NCBI GenBank assembly: GCA_902800325.1
Contig: CADCDW010000005.1
Location: 7,030 to 69,310, forward strand
Direction of reading: 5' to 3'
DNA from: an uncultured Lachnospiraceae bacterium
Lineage (GTDB): Bacteria > Bacillota > Clostridia > Lachnospirales > Lachnospiraceae
DNA length: 62,281 bases
Part shown: piece by piece, positions 34,784 to 44,089 of the stretch
Numbering within the stretch: position 1 is the stretch's first letter
How the letters are laid out: each line of letters starts with the position of its first letter
Program-made: the position numbers and the translations under genes
The notes under the pieces: generated by a model
Told to the model about the DNA's origin: nothing
The model's input: the letters and a program-made list of their open reading frames with translations, nothing else
Databases searched by the model: none

Positions 34784-35994
34784 TGAAAAAATTAATGCTT
34801 CTTGGGGGAAGTCGTTATTTGCTTCCGGTTATAAAAAAAGCGCATGAACTTGGCATATATACAATTACTTGTGATTATTTGCCTGACAATATTGCACACA
34901 AATATTCGGATGAGTATTGTAATGTAAGTGTAGTTGATAAGGAAGCTGTGTTAGATGCGGCAAAAAAAATCGGAATTGACGGAATTATGTCTTTTGCATG
35001 TGACCCTGGAGTTGTTACCGCTGCATACGTAGCGGAGAAAATGGGACTTCCTTTTCAGTGTTCATATGAGACCGCATGCATATTACAAGACAAAGGAAGA
35101 TTTCGGGAATTTTTGATAGACAATAGATTTAATTGTCCGAGGGCTAAAAGATATGAGGAAAAATATGGACCTTTTAATGATATAGATTACTTTAATTGGC
35201 CAATAATTATTAAACCTACCGATTCGGCAGGAAGTAAAGGGGTTTCGAAAGTAGATGAACCAAATGGTCTGAATATGGCAATTGAAAAAGCTATAAAAGA
35301 ATCACATAGTGGGTCGTTTATAATAGAGGAGTTTTTGACGTTTAAAGGCTATCATTCAAGTACAGATGTATTCACTGTGAATGGAGTAGTCAAGTTTATT
35401 ACTTTTTCAGATCAGCTTTTTGATCAAAATGCGGATAATCCATATACACCAACAAGGATTATTTGGCCATCAACTATGTCGGATAAAAATCAGAAGTACT
35501 TAGAGAATGAAATACAGCGTTTGGTAAAGCTTTTAGATATGAAAACGGGTATATATAATATTGAAACTTGCGTTGATATAGAAGATAAACCATATATTAT
35601 GGAAGTGTCTCCGCGCGGAGGAGGTTGTAAGATTGCTGAAATTCAGAAAATGGCATATGACGTTGATTTGATAGAGGCTGAGATAAAAAGTGCGGTTGGG
35701 TTACAATTTAAAGAGATATCTAAAACGGAGTGCGATGGGGTTTGGTGCGAAATGGTAATTCATAATGAGGAAAAGGAGTGTGGACGTTTTTTGAGTTTAG
35801 AAATTGATTCTGAAATACAAAAAAAATATATAAAAATGATTGAACTTCAGGTGACAAAAGGTGATTTTGTTTATCCATTTACAGGAGCGAATATGGCTTT
35901 AGGGGATATGTTTTTAAGATTTGATTCTAGATACGAGCTTAATGAGGTGATGGATAATCAAAGGCATTGGTTGGATATAAAACTAGAAGGATGA
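34783..35994 (+). CDS. ATP-grasp ligase
   Basis: 403 residues. N-terminal Rossmann-like domain LMLLGGSRYLLPVIKKAHEL, then ATP-grasp features: DKGRFREFLIDNRFNCPRAK, WPIIIKPTDSAGSKGVSKVD, SGSFIIEEFLTFKGYHSSTD and the metal-binding IMEVSPRGGG. The enzyme should couple a carboxylate to an amine via an acyl-phosphate. Coupled to the aminotransferase by overlapping stop/start, it may acylate the new amino sugar with an amino acid or other acid. Substrate is unknown. Confidence 0.85.
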   Translation: MKKLMLLGGSRYLLPVIKKAHELGIYTITCDYLPDNIAHKYSDEYCNVSVVDKEAVLDAAKKIGIDGIMSFACDPGVVTAAYVAEKMGLPFQCSYETACILQDKGRFREFLIDNRFNCPRAKRYEEKYGPFNDIDYFNWPIIIKPTDSAGSKGVSKVDEPNGLNMAIEKAIKESHSGSFIIEEFLTFKGYHSSTDVFTVNGVVKFITFSDQLFDQNADNPYTPTRIIWPSTMSDKNQKYLENEIQRLVKLLDMKTGIYNIETCVDIEDKPYIMEVSPRGGGCKIAEIQKMAYDVDLIEAEIKSAVGLQFKEISKTECDGVWCEMVIHNEEKECGRFLSLEIDSEIQKKYIKMIELQVTKGDFVYPFTGANMALGDMFLRFDSRYELNEVMDNQRHWLDIKLEG

Positions 35995-36001
35995 TTTATG
36001 A

Positions 36002-36970
36002 ATGAGAGAAATAGGTGGATATTTTGAACTTGATTCTTATGGAGGAAGACATTATTATACGGATTCCATACCATTGAATTGTGGAAGGGGATGTATTAAA
36101 TATCTGGTAGAGTTAAGAAAAATAAAGACTATATGGTTGCCGGATTATATGTGCAATTCTGTAGGGAAGGCATTTAAGGATATGGGGACAAAGACTTTCA
36201 CGTATATGGTTAATGAGAATTTTCTTCCAGAATATGACTTTGAGCTTAATGAAGAAGAATGGTTGTTTTTAAATGATTATTATGGACAACTAAAGAATAA
36301 AGATATTGAGATTGCTCTTGGTCGATCAAATGGAAGACTAATAGTGGATGAAACACAAGGCTTTTTTAATACACCTTATGAAGGCGTTGATACTTTTTTT
36401 TCATGTAGAAAATGGTTTGGTGTTTCTGATGGAGCATTTCTGATTACAGGAGATGGGGAACGTTTAGAGAGAAAATTAGATAGAGATGAATCTCATAACA
36501 GAATGGAGTTTGTTCTTGGAAGATTTGAACGAACTGCATCGGAGTACTTTGAGAAGGCATCTTCTAACAATAGTTTTTTTGAAAATGAACCTGCAAAAAA
36601 AATGTCAGCTATAACTGATAATTTGCTTAGGGCTATTAATTATGGAGATGTAATAAATAAAAGAAGAGAAAATTGGGATTTGATGGATTATGAGCTAAAT
36701 ACAATTAATAATTTAGACTTAAATAAACCTCATGTTCCCTTTATGTATCCGTTGATGATAAAAAAAGGAGATGCTAGGTTTATTAGAAATGAACTGGTTA
36801 AAAAGAAAATTTATATTCCTGTTTTGTGGCCTGATGTGATTGAAAGAGTACATAATTGTACTGTAGCATATAAATTTGCTAGTGACATTTTACCTCTTCC
36901 GATTGATCAGAGGTATAGTAAAACCGATATAAAAAGAGTGGTAGAAAGCATTAGAGAAATAGTGGGGTAA
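36002..36970 (+). CDS. PLP-aminotransferase-fold protein, divergent DegT-like
   Basis: 322 residues, shorter than usual DegT enzymes. LNCGRGCIKYLVELRKIKTI and WLPDYMCNSVGKAFKDMG are the fold-type I start, LIVDETQGFF supplies the PLP-pyridine Asp, and FFSCRKWFGVSDGAFLIT matches the Lys loop with Lys in CRKWFG. Similar degenerate aminotransferase-like proteins appear in polysaccharide loci; activity is uncertain. AGAAGGATGA lies before the ATG, and the gene follows the ATP-grasp gene by 7 bp. Confidence 0.7.
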   Translation: MREIGGYFELDSYGGRHYYTDSIPLNCGRGCIKYLVELRKIKTIWLPDYMCNSVGKAFKDMGTKTFTYMVNENFLPEYDFELNEEEWLFLNDYYGQLKNKDIEIALGRSNGRLIVDETQGFFNTPYEGVDTFFSCRKWFGVSDGAFLITGDGERLERKLDRDESHNRMEFVLGRFERTASEYFEKASSNNSFFENEPAKKMSAITDNLLRAINYGDVINKRRENWDLMDYELNTINNLDLNKPHVPFMYPLMIKKGDARFIRNELVKKKIYIPVLWPDVIERVHNCTVAYKFASDILPLPIDQRYSKTDIKRVVESIREIVG

Positions 36971-36975
36971 AAAGA

Positions 36976-38109
36976 ATGAATATATCTCAAACAAATAAAA
37001 GTTTGCGTCCTAATGACATTTTTAGTATAGATGATAAGATGTATATGTCATTAGTGGGCTGTGATAAATTTGCGTGTATAAATAAAAAAACGGATGAAAT
37101 AGAATTTTTAAAGGATAATGCTAATGGCATTCATGCATATTCATATGTATCTATTGGTGCGAGCGAAAAATATGTGGTTTTTTGTCCTATGCATGGTGAA
37201 AAAATAGCGGTGTTTGATACTTCTACAAAAGAAATGATGTATATAGACCTTGCGAAACCATTATTTAAAAGAAAAGAGGCATATAGATCTACTATTAAGT
37301 TTAAGCAGGCATATGTTAAAGATAAAATGATGTTTATGTTTGGATATTTCTACCCTGCTATTATTTGTATAAATTTAAATAGTCTTGAGATTACATATGT
37401 TAAAGATTGGATTGACAAAGTTGAGCAATATATTTTAGATGGCGATGATAAAGGATATTTTGGAGATGGGATTTATGAGGATGGAGATTATTTAACAATT
37501 CCATTTGGATGTTGTGGTGCATTGTTGAAGTTTAATACAGTTACATTTGAATCGGAAATAGTTGAGTTAAATGGTGTCTGCGCAGGGTTTTCTTCAATGT
37601 TAATTGATGAGAATTATATTTGGCTTCAGGGGCGAAGAGAAGAATATGGTAATATATATCGTTGGAATCGATTGGATGAAACAATTATTAAAATTGATGC
37701 AATTGAGAATTTTGACGATACAAAAGATCATTTTCTTCCTGCATGGTCTATGTATGAATTTGATAAAGAATTATGGTTGATTCCAAGGGTGGCGAAAGGG
37801 ATATATAAGATAAATAGAGAAAATATGACTGTTGAATCCGTTTTTAAAGATGTTGAACTTCAAGTTGGATTTAATGAATATGAGGAAAAAATAACAACAT
37901 TCATGTCAAAACAATTTAAAGGTAAGGTTGTTTTTACGTCAATAGAAGGCTTCATATATATTTTAGATTTGGAATTACAGTCAATTCAAAAAAAAGAATA
38001 TACATTATCTGATAATGAGTATAAAAATGTATTAAAGAATATATTTAAATATGGGATTGTTTTGGAATATCAACAGGGTCTTAAGGACTTCTTGAACTAT
38101 ATTGTATAG
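36976..38109 (+). CDS. beta-propeller-like protein of unknown function
   Basis: 377 residues, no signal peptide. Repeated strand patterns with Tyr/Trp and Asp turns (EKYVVFCPMHGEKIAVFDTS; GALLKFNTVTFESEIVELNG; NYIWLQGRREEYGNIYRWNR; KELWLIPRVAKGIYKINREN; GFIYILDLELQSIQKKEYTL) suggest a 6-7 bladed propeller. It begins 5 bp after the PLP-fold gene. It could be a scaffold or an acceptor-binding partner for the neighbouring ligases. No enzyme motif is recognised. Confidence 0.6.
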   Translation: MNISQTNKSLRPNDIFSIDDKMYMSLVGCDKFACINKKTDEIEFLKDNANGIHAYSYVSIGASEKYVVFCPMHGEKIAVFDTSTKEMMYIDLAKPLFKRKEAYRSTIKFKQAYVKDKMMFMFGYFYPAIICINLNSLEITYVKDWIDKVEQYILDGDDKGYFGDGIYEDGDYLTIPFGCCGALLKFNTVTFESEIVELNGVCAGFSSMLIDENYIWLQGRREEYGNIYRWNRLDETIIKIDAIENFDDTKDHFLPAWSMYEFDKELWLIPRVAKGIYKINRENMTVESVFKDVELQVGFNEYEEKITTFMSKQFKGKVVFTSIEGFIYILDLELQSIQKKEYTLSDNEYKNVLKNIFKYGIVLEYQQGLKDFLNYIV

Positions 38110-38152
38110 CAACAAAGAATATGTTTAAGAGAAAAACTATGTAGCAAGTTGA

Positions 38153-38740
38153 GTGACTGTATCGAAAATTTTATTGTTGCAATTGGTGATATTGGAGTTG
38201 CGTTTTATGACTTTAAGAGAAAGGCAGAATATGAAAACAATTAATAGATTGAAAAACGACTCAAAGAAAAATGTTTTTCTAGGAGTTCCTTTTCGGTATA
38301 TTGGTCAAAAAGTTGATGATATTTGGTTTGATAGTAATATTTCAAATCGAGGTTTATGTGTTTGTTGCTCTATTTTGAATGATAATTTTGTTGGTATTGT
38401 AAGTCTTACTGATATTGATTCTATGGATCGTTCAGCTGAATTTAATATTATGTTTGATGAAGTAGGTTCACAGAATAAAAGTGTGTGGTCTTTGCTGTAA
38501 ATAAAATGCTTAATTAAGCATTTAATAATTTAAACTTACAAAGAGTAATACTTACTGTGCTTGAAGAAAAATTAGGGAATTAGTATGTCTATAAAAACTG
38601 GTTTCATAAAAGAATGTGTAGCAAGAGAGATATATTATAAAAAAGGTGCGTATGTAAATGCATTTGTTTACAGCATGTCGAAATGTAAATATATTGCTAA
38701 GTATTTTGAATTGCATAATTTGGAAAGGTGGTATGCTTGA
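38153..38740 (+). pseudogene. broken GNAT-type acetyltransferase
   Basis: Three pieces in different frames look like one RimJ/PseH-like acetyltransferase: FLGVPFRYIGQKVDDIWFDS with NDNFVGIVSLTDIDSMDRSA and EFNIMFDE (38153-38500), then AFNNLNLQRVILTVLEEK (about 38520-38583), then TGFIKECVAREIYYKKGAYV with NAFVYSM (about 38599-38740). The acetyl-CoA loop between piece one and two is damaged and there is a gap between two and three. The final TGA overlaps the next ATG (TGATG), so translational coupling outlives the gene. Confidence 0.7.
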
Positions 38741-40026
38741 TGAGTAAAACCAATGTGTTAATTTTTCCAGCAGGAGAAATCAACTCGGTAGAACTTCATG
38801 ATGCGCTCTCACATAATGTTAATGTTGAATTGTTTGGTTGCTCGTCTCAAGATCGTCATGGAGGTTATATTTTCAAAAATTATAAATCTGGTATTCCTAA
38901 TATTATGGATGACAATTTTTTAGAAAAGTTTAATGAATTAATTGAGGATTGGAATATAGATTTTATTTTTCCAACTCATGATACTGTTGCATTGTATTTA
39001 GCCGAAAAACAAAACCATATTCATGCGAAGGTAATAGTTGCTCCTACTAAAACAGCAGAGATTTGTAGAGATAAAAATAAGACATATGATCATTTTGCCG
39101 ATTGTAAATTCTGTCCACGAAGATACAAGAATTTCGATACTTTACCAGTGTTTATTAAGCCGAGGTTTGGTCAGGGCGCAAAAGGAGCAAAGTGCGTTAA
39201 AAATAAGAATGAAATACCATTGGATTTTGTGATGTCAGATTATGTTATTACTGAGTTTTTGCCAGGTGAAGAAATGACTGTTGATTGTGTTACAGATAGC
39301 AAAGGTAAACTTTGTGCGTGTTTGCCAAGAGTTCGCAATCGCCTTCTTGCAGGGGTTTGTGTTGCAGGAGTATCAATGGAGCCATCTGATGAGATAATAC
39401 AAATTGCAAAAGAGATTAATAAGAGGTTGGATTTTTTTGGACTGTGGTATTTTCAAGTCAAGAGATCTATTTATGGATCATTTAAGTTGATGGAAATATC
39501 TGTTAGGTGTGCAGGAACTATGTGTTTATCTCGTGCAAGAGGTGTAAATCTTCCGCTTTTGAGTGTATATGTAGCACAGGGAAAGAACATATCAGTTTTT
39601 GAAAATCCTTTTACTGTAAGAATGGATCGGACGCTTATTTCTAGGTATTCTATTGATTATAAGTATGACACTGTGTATATAGACTATGATGACACAATAG
39701 TTAATAATGATAAAGTGTGCCTGACAGTTATAAAGTTTTTATATCAATGCAAGAATAATGGGATTAAAGTTGTTATGATTACACGCCATGAAGAATATTA
39801 TGATGATTCAGTAATAGAAAGCTTATATAAGCATGCTATTCCAGAAACACTATTTGAGCGAATTATTAAATTGAGAGTTAATCAAAATAAATGTGATTAT
39901 ATAGAACCTAAAGGAGCTATTTTTGTGGATAACGCATATGGAGAGAGGAAGGCTGTTCATGACAGATACGGAATACCGGTTTTTGATATTGAAGGGATAG
40001 AGGTTCTTGATGATTGGCGTTGCTAA
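38740..40026 (+). CDS. ATP-grasp ligase fused to HAD phosphatase
   Basis: 428 residues from ATG 38740, after GGAAAGGTGG. Residues 1-300 form an ATP-grasp unit: FIFPTHDTVALYLAE, KTAEICRDKNKTYDHFADCK, PVFIKPRFGQGAKGAKCVKN, ITEFLPGEEMTVDCVTDSKG and LMEISVRCAGTM. Residues about 310-428 are a HAD domain: YIDYDDTIVNNDKV (nucleophile Asp), VVMITRHEEYYDD and GAIFVDNAYGERKAVHDRYG. Such fusions occur in surface glycan loci; the HAD part may remove a phosphate from the sugar that the ligase acylates. It is the second ATP-grasp in this module. Confidence 0.82.
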   Translation: MSKTNVLIFPAGEINSVELHDALSHNVNVELFGCSSQDRHGGYIFKNYKSGIPNIMDDNFLEKFNELIEDWNIDFIFPTHDTVALYLAEKQNHIHAKVIVAPTKTAEICRDKNKTYDHFADCKFCPRRYKNFDTLPVFIKPRFGQGAKGAKCVKNKNEIPLDFVMSDYVITEFLPGEEMTVDCVTDSKGKLCACLPRVRNRLLAGVCVAGVSMEPSDEIIQIAKEINKRLDFFGLWYFQVKRSIYGSFKLMEISVRCAGTMCLSRARGVNLPLLSVYVAQGKNISVFENPFTVRMDRTLISRYSIDYKYDTVYIDYDDTIVNNDKVCLTVIKFLYQCKNNGIKVVMITRHEEYYDDSVIESLYKHAIPETLFERIIKLRVNQNKCDYIEPKGAIFVDNAYGERKAVHDRYGIPVFDIEGIEVLDDWRC

Positions 40027-40188
40027 AATAAATTTTTTAGCCAAAACTGTTTTATATGTATTTAATATATGATACAAATAATAATATAAAATTGTGGATA
40101 AATAATTACGGGAATAGTTATTTGAATTATATTCATGTTGAAATTAATAATATGGAGGTAAAGTCTGCAAAAGACGATTTTATTTTTT

Positions 40189-41316
40189 ATGAATGATAGA
40201 GTGATGGTCAGTGTGATATGTTTGACATATAACCATGAAAAATACATAGAACAGACGATTAAATCTATAGTATCCCAAATAACTGATTTTAAGTTTGAAT
40301 TAATTATTCATGATGATAATTCGACTGACAGGACGACAAATATAGTTCGGGAGTATGAAAAAGAATATCCAGATATAATTAATGCGATATATGAGGAAGA
40401 AAATATGTATTCTAAGGGCTATGACGCTCTTAGAAACTTATGTATACCTGTTGCAAGAGGGAAATATATTGCATTTTGTGAAGGCGATGATTATTGGATA
40501 GATGATAAAAAAATACAGATACAATACGAAATTATGGAAAAATCTGCAGATGTTGACATGTGTTCGTGTAGTGCGATTGAATTGTGTAGTGATGGAGAAA
40601 CACATGAAATTAGACCTTTTGATACGGATTGCATTTTGCCAATTGAAGATGTTATCGTTGGAGGAGGAGGATATCTTGCTACCAACACACTTTTTTTTCG
40701 AAAGGAATTATTGACATCATATATGCCTTTTGAAAGAATATTATCAATGGATTATGAGTTTCAGATAAAGGGAGCACTTCGTGGCGGAATATATTACATT
40801 GATAAAAATATGACGGTTTACCGGAAATTTACAGAAAATTCTTGGACAAGAAAAATATGTGAAGATACTGAAAAACGAAAGTCACATATCGAAAAAGAAA
40901 TATCTATGTTAAGACAGTTTGATATAGATACTGAAGGCAGATACCACGATTGCATAGAAAGAAGAATTGAGGCGTATACGCCATTTTATGATCAATTGAT
41001 GAATCATAGGGAAGAATTCTTAAATGAATTAGCTTCATGTCGTGATGGAATCTGGATATGGGGAATGGGCTTGCGAGGAGATGCTGCTCAGAAATTTTGT
41101 AAAAATGAAAAGATTGTTATAGATGGAGTGTGCGATAAACAAAATACAGGTCTCGGAGAGAAAACGGAACATGGACAGGTTGTTGACAGTACAGAAAATT
41201 GCTTGAAAAAAAGTAAGGCTATATTAGCATCAAACAACATAATATATAATTATTTGATTGACGAGGGATATCCTGGAGTTTTAATAAATTTACAGAAGTA
41301 TATGCCGTTGTCTTAA
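40189..41316 (+). CDS. family 2 glycosyltransferase with C-terminal Rossmann-like domain
   Basis: 375 residues. GT2 core: VMVSVICLTYNHEKYIEQTI, LIIHDDNSTDRTTNIV, YIAFCEGDDYWIDDKKI (metal-binding DDY) and SMDYEFQIKGALRGGIYYID. From about residue 280, GIWIWGMGLRGDAAQKFC with AILASNNIIYNYLIDEGYPG is a small Rossmann-like module also found on two neighbouring glycosyltransferases. GGAGG lies 30 nt before this ATG and only 6 nt before an in-frame CTG at 40165, so the true start may be a non-ATG codon 8 residues earlier. Confidence 0.82.
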   Translation: MNDRVMVSVICLTYNHEKYIEQTIKSIVSQITDFKFELIIHDDNSTDRTTNIVREYEKEYPDIINAIYEEENMYSKGYDALRNLCIPVARGKYIAFCEGDDYWIDDKKIQIQYEIMEKSADVDMCSCSAIELCSDGETHEIRPFDTDCILPIEDVIVGGGGYLATNTLFFRKELLTSYMPFERILSMDYEFQIKGALRGGIYYIDKNMTVYRKFTENSWTRKICEDTEKRKSHIEKEISMLRQFDIDTEGRYHDCIERRIEAYTPFYDQLMNHREEFLNELASCRDGIWIWGMGLRGDAAQKFCKNEKIVIDGVCDKQNTGLGEKTEHGQVVDSTENCLKKSKAILASNNIIYNYLIDEGYPGVLINLQKYMPLS

Positions 41317-41376
41317 GAAAAATATTAAAAAGGGGAATGAGTGATAGTTAACTATAGTATTATCACGAAATAATGT

Positions 41377-42567
41377 ATGACATTAAAAGAGTTAAAAAAA
41401 TACAATAATATATGGATATATGGTGCAGGTAAAGTTGGTAGGAAAGTTAATAATATTTTGACTTTTTTAGGTATAGATGTCAATGGATTTGCTGTAAGTA
41501 AATTTGATGGTACATTTTGCATTGAAAGAGAAGTTGTTGAGATATCTTCAATTAATTCTCCTAATCAAGATACTTTGTTTATAATCGCTGTAGCAGATAT
41601 ATTTCATAAAGAAATAATCAATACATTGGAATCGAAAGGATATACAGAGTTTATACAGTGGAATAGTAGACATTTAAATGAATTATGGCGTTGTACGGAA
41701 TATACATTTGAAGATAGAAGAAGAAATTTAGATAAATGTTGTTTTATTTTAGCAGGATATAAAGAATTTTTATGGGTAGACATTTTTGATAGAATAGAAA
41801 GATTTATACCGGAAGATATAGATGTATGCATTATTTCATCAGGACTTTGTAAAGAAGAATTATCAGATCGAGCAAAGAAGAACAACTGGTCCTATTTGGC
41901 AACCGATATTAATAGTGTTACTATTATTCAAAATGTAGCTATGGCATTGTATGAGGATTATAAATGGATTTATAAAATAGATGAGGACATGTTTGTAACG
42001 GAAGGAGCATTTGAAGGCCTGTTTAATTGTTACATAATGACAGAAAAGGAAAGCGGATATGATGTTGGAATAGTAGCTCCGATGATACCTGTAAATGGAT
42101 ACGGATATAAAAAAGTTTTGGATAAACTTGGTAAAGTAAAAGAATACGAAGAATTGTTCGGCAAGATTAGAATAGGCGGAAATCCGAAGAGCGCTATTGA
42201 AACGGATCCGAATGCTGCTGTTTTTATGTGGAAAAATACTCTTCAGATAGATGAATTAAACAAGTTGTTTAATAATGATAAAGGGTATTCTATCTGTGGG
42301 GTGCGATTTAGTATAGGGTTTATCTTAATGAAGCATAGTTTTTGGAATGGAATGCAAGGCTTTTTTGTTTCAGGAAATCCTGATATGGGAAGTGATGAAG
42401 AAGAAGTTTGTTCGAATTGTATCATAACTTCCCAGCCAATTATTGTTGCTGACAATGTAGTTGTTGGACATTTTTCATTTGGTAGACAGACAGAAATAAT
42501 GAAAGAATATTATAATGATAATAGAGAGTGGTTTAGCATTAGGAACATTCATACAATTCATAAATAG
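41377..42567 (+). CDS. Rossmann domain fused to GT-A-like glycosyltransferase
   Basis: 396 residues. Residues 1-105 carry NNIWIYGAGKVGRKVNNILT with FIIAVADIFHKEIINTLESK, the same module as in the preceding protein but at the other end. The rest looks like a GT-A enzyme: CCFILAGYKEFLWVDIFDRI, KWIYKIDEDMFVTEGAF (DED as metal-binding motif) and SICGVRFSIGFILMKHSFWN. No named family is recognised. The ribosome site is weak: AAAGGGGAATG lies about 40 nt upstream of this ATG. A strong palindromic hairpin follows. Confidence 0.68.
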   Translation: MTLKELKKYNNIWIYGAGKVGRKVNNILTFLGIDVNGFAVSKFDGTFCIEREVVEISSINSPNQDTLFIIAVADIFHKEIINTLESKGYTEFIQWNSRHLNELWRCTEYTFEDRRRNLDKCCFILAGYKEFLWVDIFDRIERFIPEDIDVCIISSGLCKEELSDRAKKNNWSYLATDINSVTIIQNVAMALYEDYKWIYKIDEDMFVTEGAFEGLFNCYIMTEKESGYDVGIVAPMIPVNGYGYKKVLDKLGKVKEYEELFGKIRIGGNPKSAIETDPNAAVFMWKNTLQIDELNKLFNNDKGYSICGVRFSIGFILMKHSFWNGMQGFFVSGNPDMGSDEEEVCSNCIITSQPIIVADNVVVGHFSFGRQTEIMKEYYNDNREWFSIRNIHTIHK

Positions 42568-42592
42568 TGTCATTTGAAAAAAGTTTTTCGAT

Positions 42593-42633
42593 AAAATTAT
42601 ACTTGAAATTATTATAATTTCAAGTATAATTTT
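42593..42633. terminator. long perfect hairpin, likely bidirectional terminator
   Basis: A 19-bp perfect stem from AAAATTATACTTGAAATTA with its reverse complement ends at 42633. A/T tracts lie at both ends. It marks the right border of the AT-rich module. Confidence 0.75.
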
Positions 42634-42674
42634 GTATATAAGCATAATGCCATTATAATTAAAAAGGAAAATAT

Positions 42675-44054
42675 ATGATTAAACTAATTGATAGAGAAAA
42701 CGAATTAAAAACTTTACAATCCGAATACGATAAAAAAGGTTCATCTTTTGTTGTAATATACGGACGCAGAAGGATAGGTAAAACGACACTTATCAATAAA
42801 TTTTGCGAGGATAAAAAGAGTATTCATTTCCTGGCAACCGAAGAAAGTGAAAGTGAAAATCTGCGTGAGTTTCAAAATGCTGTAGCTGAAGAATTGGATA
42901 ATAATTTACTGAAAAGTGCAACAGTAAGCAGATGGGAAGATGTATTTGATGTTATAGCAGATGCAACGGACGATAAGAATAAAATTGTTGTTACAATGGA
43001 TGAATTTCAATATATCGGTAAAGCTAATCCTGCATTTCCGTCTATTATGATGAAGATTTGGGATAAGTCCTTAAAAGATAAGAATATTATGCTTATAATA
43101 TGTGGTTCGCTGATTAATATTCTTACATCGCAGGTTTTAAGCTATGACAGTCCTTTATATGGTAGAAGGACGGCGCAGCTCAATATGAAGCAGATACCAT
43201 TTTCATATTATAAGGATTTTGTGCCGGGACTTTCTGAGGATGAGATGATTAAAAGATATGCTGTGACAGGTGGTGTACCGAAGTATATAGAGATTTTTTC
43301 TGATGAAAAAGATATTTATAAATCAATCAAAAAAAATATATTATCTAAAAATTCATTCCTTTATGCTGAGCCGGAGTTTTTACTTCAAAAAGAGGTGTCG
43401 GAAGTAGGCAGTTATTTTTCACTTTTAAAGACAATTGCGTTTGGAAATCATAAACTTAGCAGTATCGCTACAGTTATGAATGTAAAACAGACAAGCTTGT
43501 CGAAGTACCTAAATGTGCTTATTAATCTTGATCTTATAGAAAGACAGGTTCCTATAACCGAAGAAAATCCGGAAAAGAGCAAAAAAGGTCTATATTTTAT
43601 CAAAGATAATTTTATAAAGTTTTGGTTTCAATTTATATATGCGAACAGAGGATTATTGGAAGCAGATAAGGAACAGTATGTAGAAGATAAAATAAAGAGG
43701 AATTTTATAGATAACCATGTTTTGTTTGTGTATGAGGATATATGTAGAGAAAAGATGTGGAGTATTATAAGTGACAAGATTTCTTTTAATCGTGTTGGAA
43801 GATGGTGGGATAAAGATACCGAGATAGACATTGTAGCATATGATTCTGATGGTAAAAATATAGTATTTGGTGAATGTAAATATACAGATAAACCAAAAGA
43901 TATTGATATTTATTATGATTTAAAGAAAAAAAGTGTCAAGGTCGATTGGCGTAATTCAGATAGAGTTGAGCATTTTGTATTTTTCAGTAAGGCAGGATAC
44001 ACAGATAAGATGAGGAAGCTTGCCAAGGAAGAAAAGAACATTATCTTATATTGA
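42675..44054 (+). CDS. ATPase of the ATPase_2/DUF234 family
   Basis: 459 residues. Walker A YGRRRIGKTTL (residues about 28-38), Walker B VVTMDEFQYIG, sensor IMLIICGSL, and GRRTAQLNMKQIPFSYYKDF typical of the family. A winged-helix stretch (LSSIATVMNVKQTSLSKYLN) leads to a C-terminal DUF234 domain with the PD-(D/E)XK-like EIDIVAYD...VFGECKY. Common in Clostridia and archaea with unknown role, usually independent of neighbours. It looks like a cargo gene inside the island. AAAAAGGAAA precedes the ATG. Confidence 0.85.
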   Translation: MIKLIDRENELKTLQSEYDKKGSSFVVIYGRRRIGKTTLINKFCEDKKSIHFLATEESESENLREFQNAVAEELDNNLLKSATVSRWEDVFDVIADATDDKNKIVVTMDEFQYIGKANPAFPSIMMKIWDKSLKDKNIMLIICGSLINILTSQVLSYDSPLYGRRTAQLNMKQIPFSYYKDFVPGLSEDEMIKRYAVTGGVPKYIEIFSDEKDIYKSIKKNILSKNSFLYAEPEFLLQKEVSEVGSYFSLLKTIAFGNHKLSSIATVMNVKQTSLSKYLNVLINLDLIERQVPITEENPEKSKKGLYFIKDNFIKFWFQFIYANRGLLEADKEQYVEDKIKRNFIDNHVLFVYEDICREKMWSIISDKISFNRVGRWWDKDTEIDIVAYDSDGKNIVFGECKYTDKPKDIDIYYDLKKKSVKVDWRNSDRVEHFVFFSKAGYTDKMRKLAKEEKNIILY

Positions 44055-44089
44055 TAACAACCGTGGAATGTTGTATAAAAGGAGATTAT

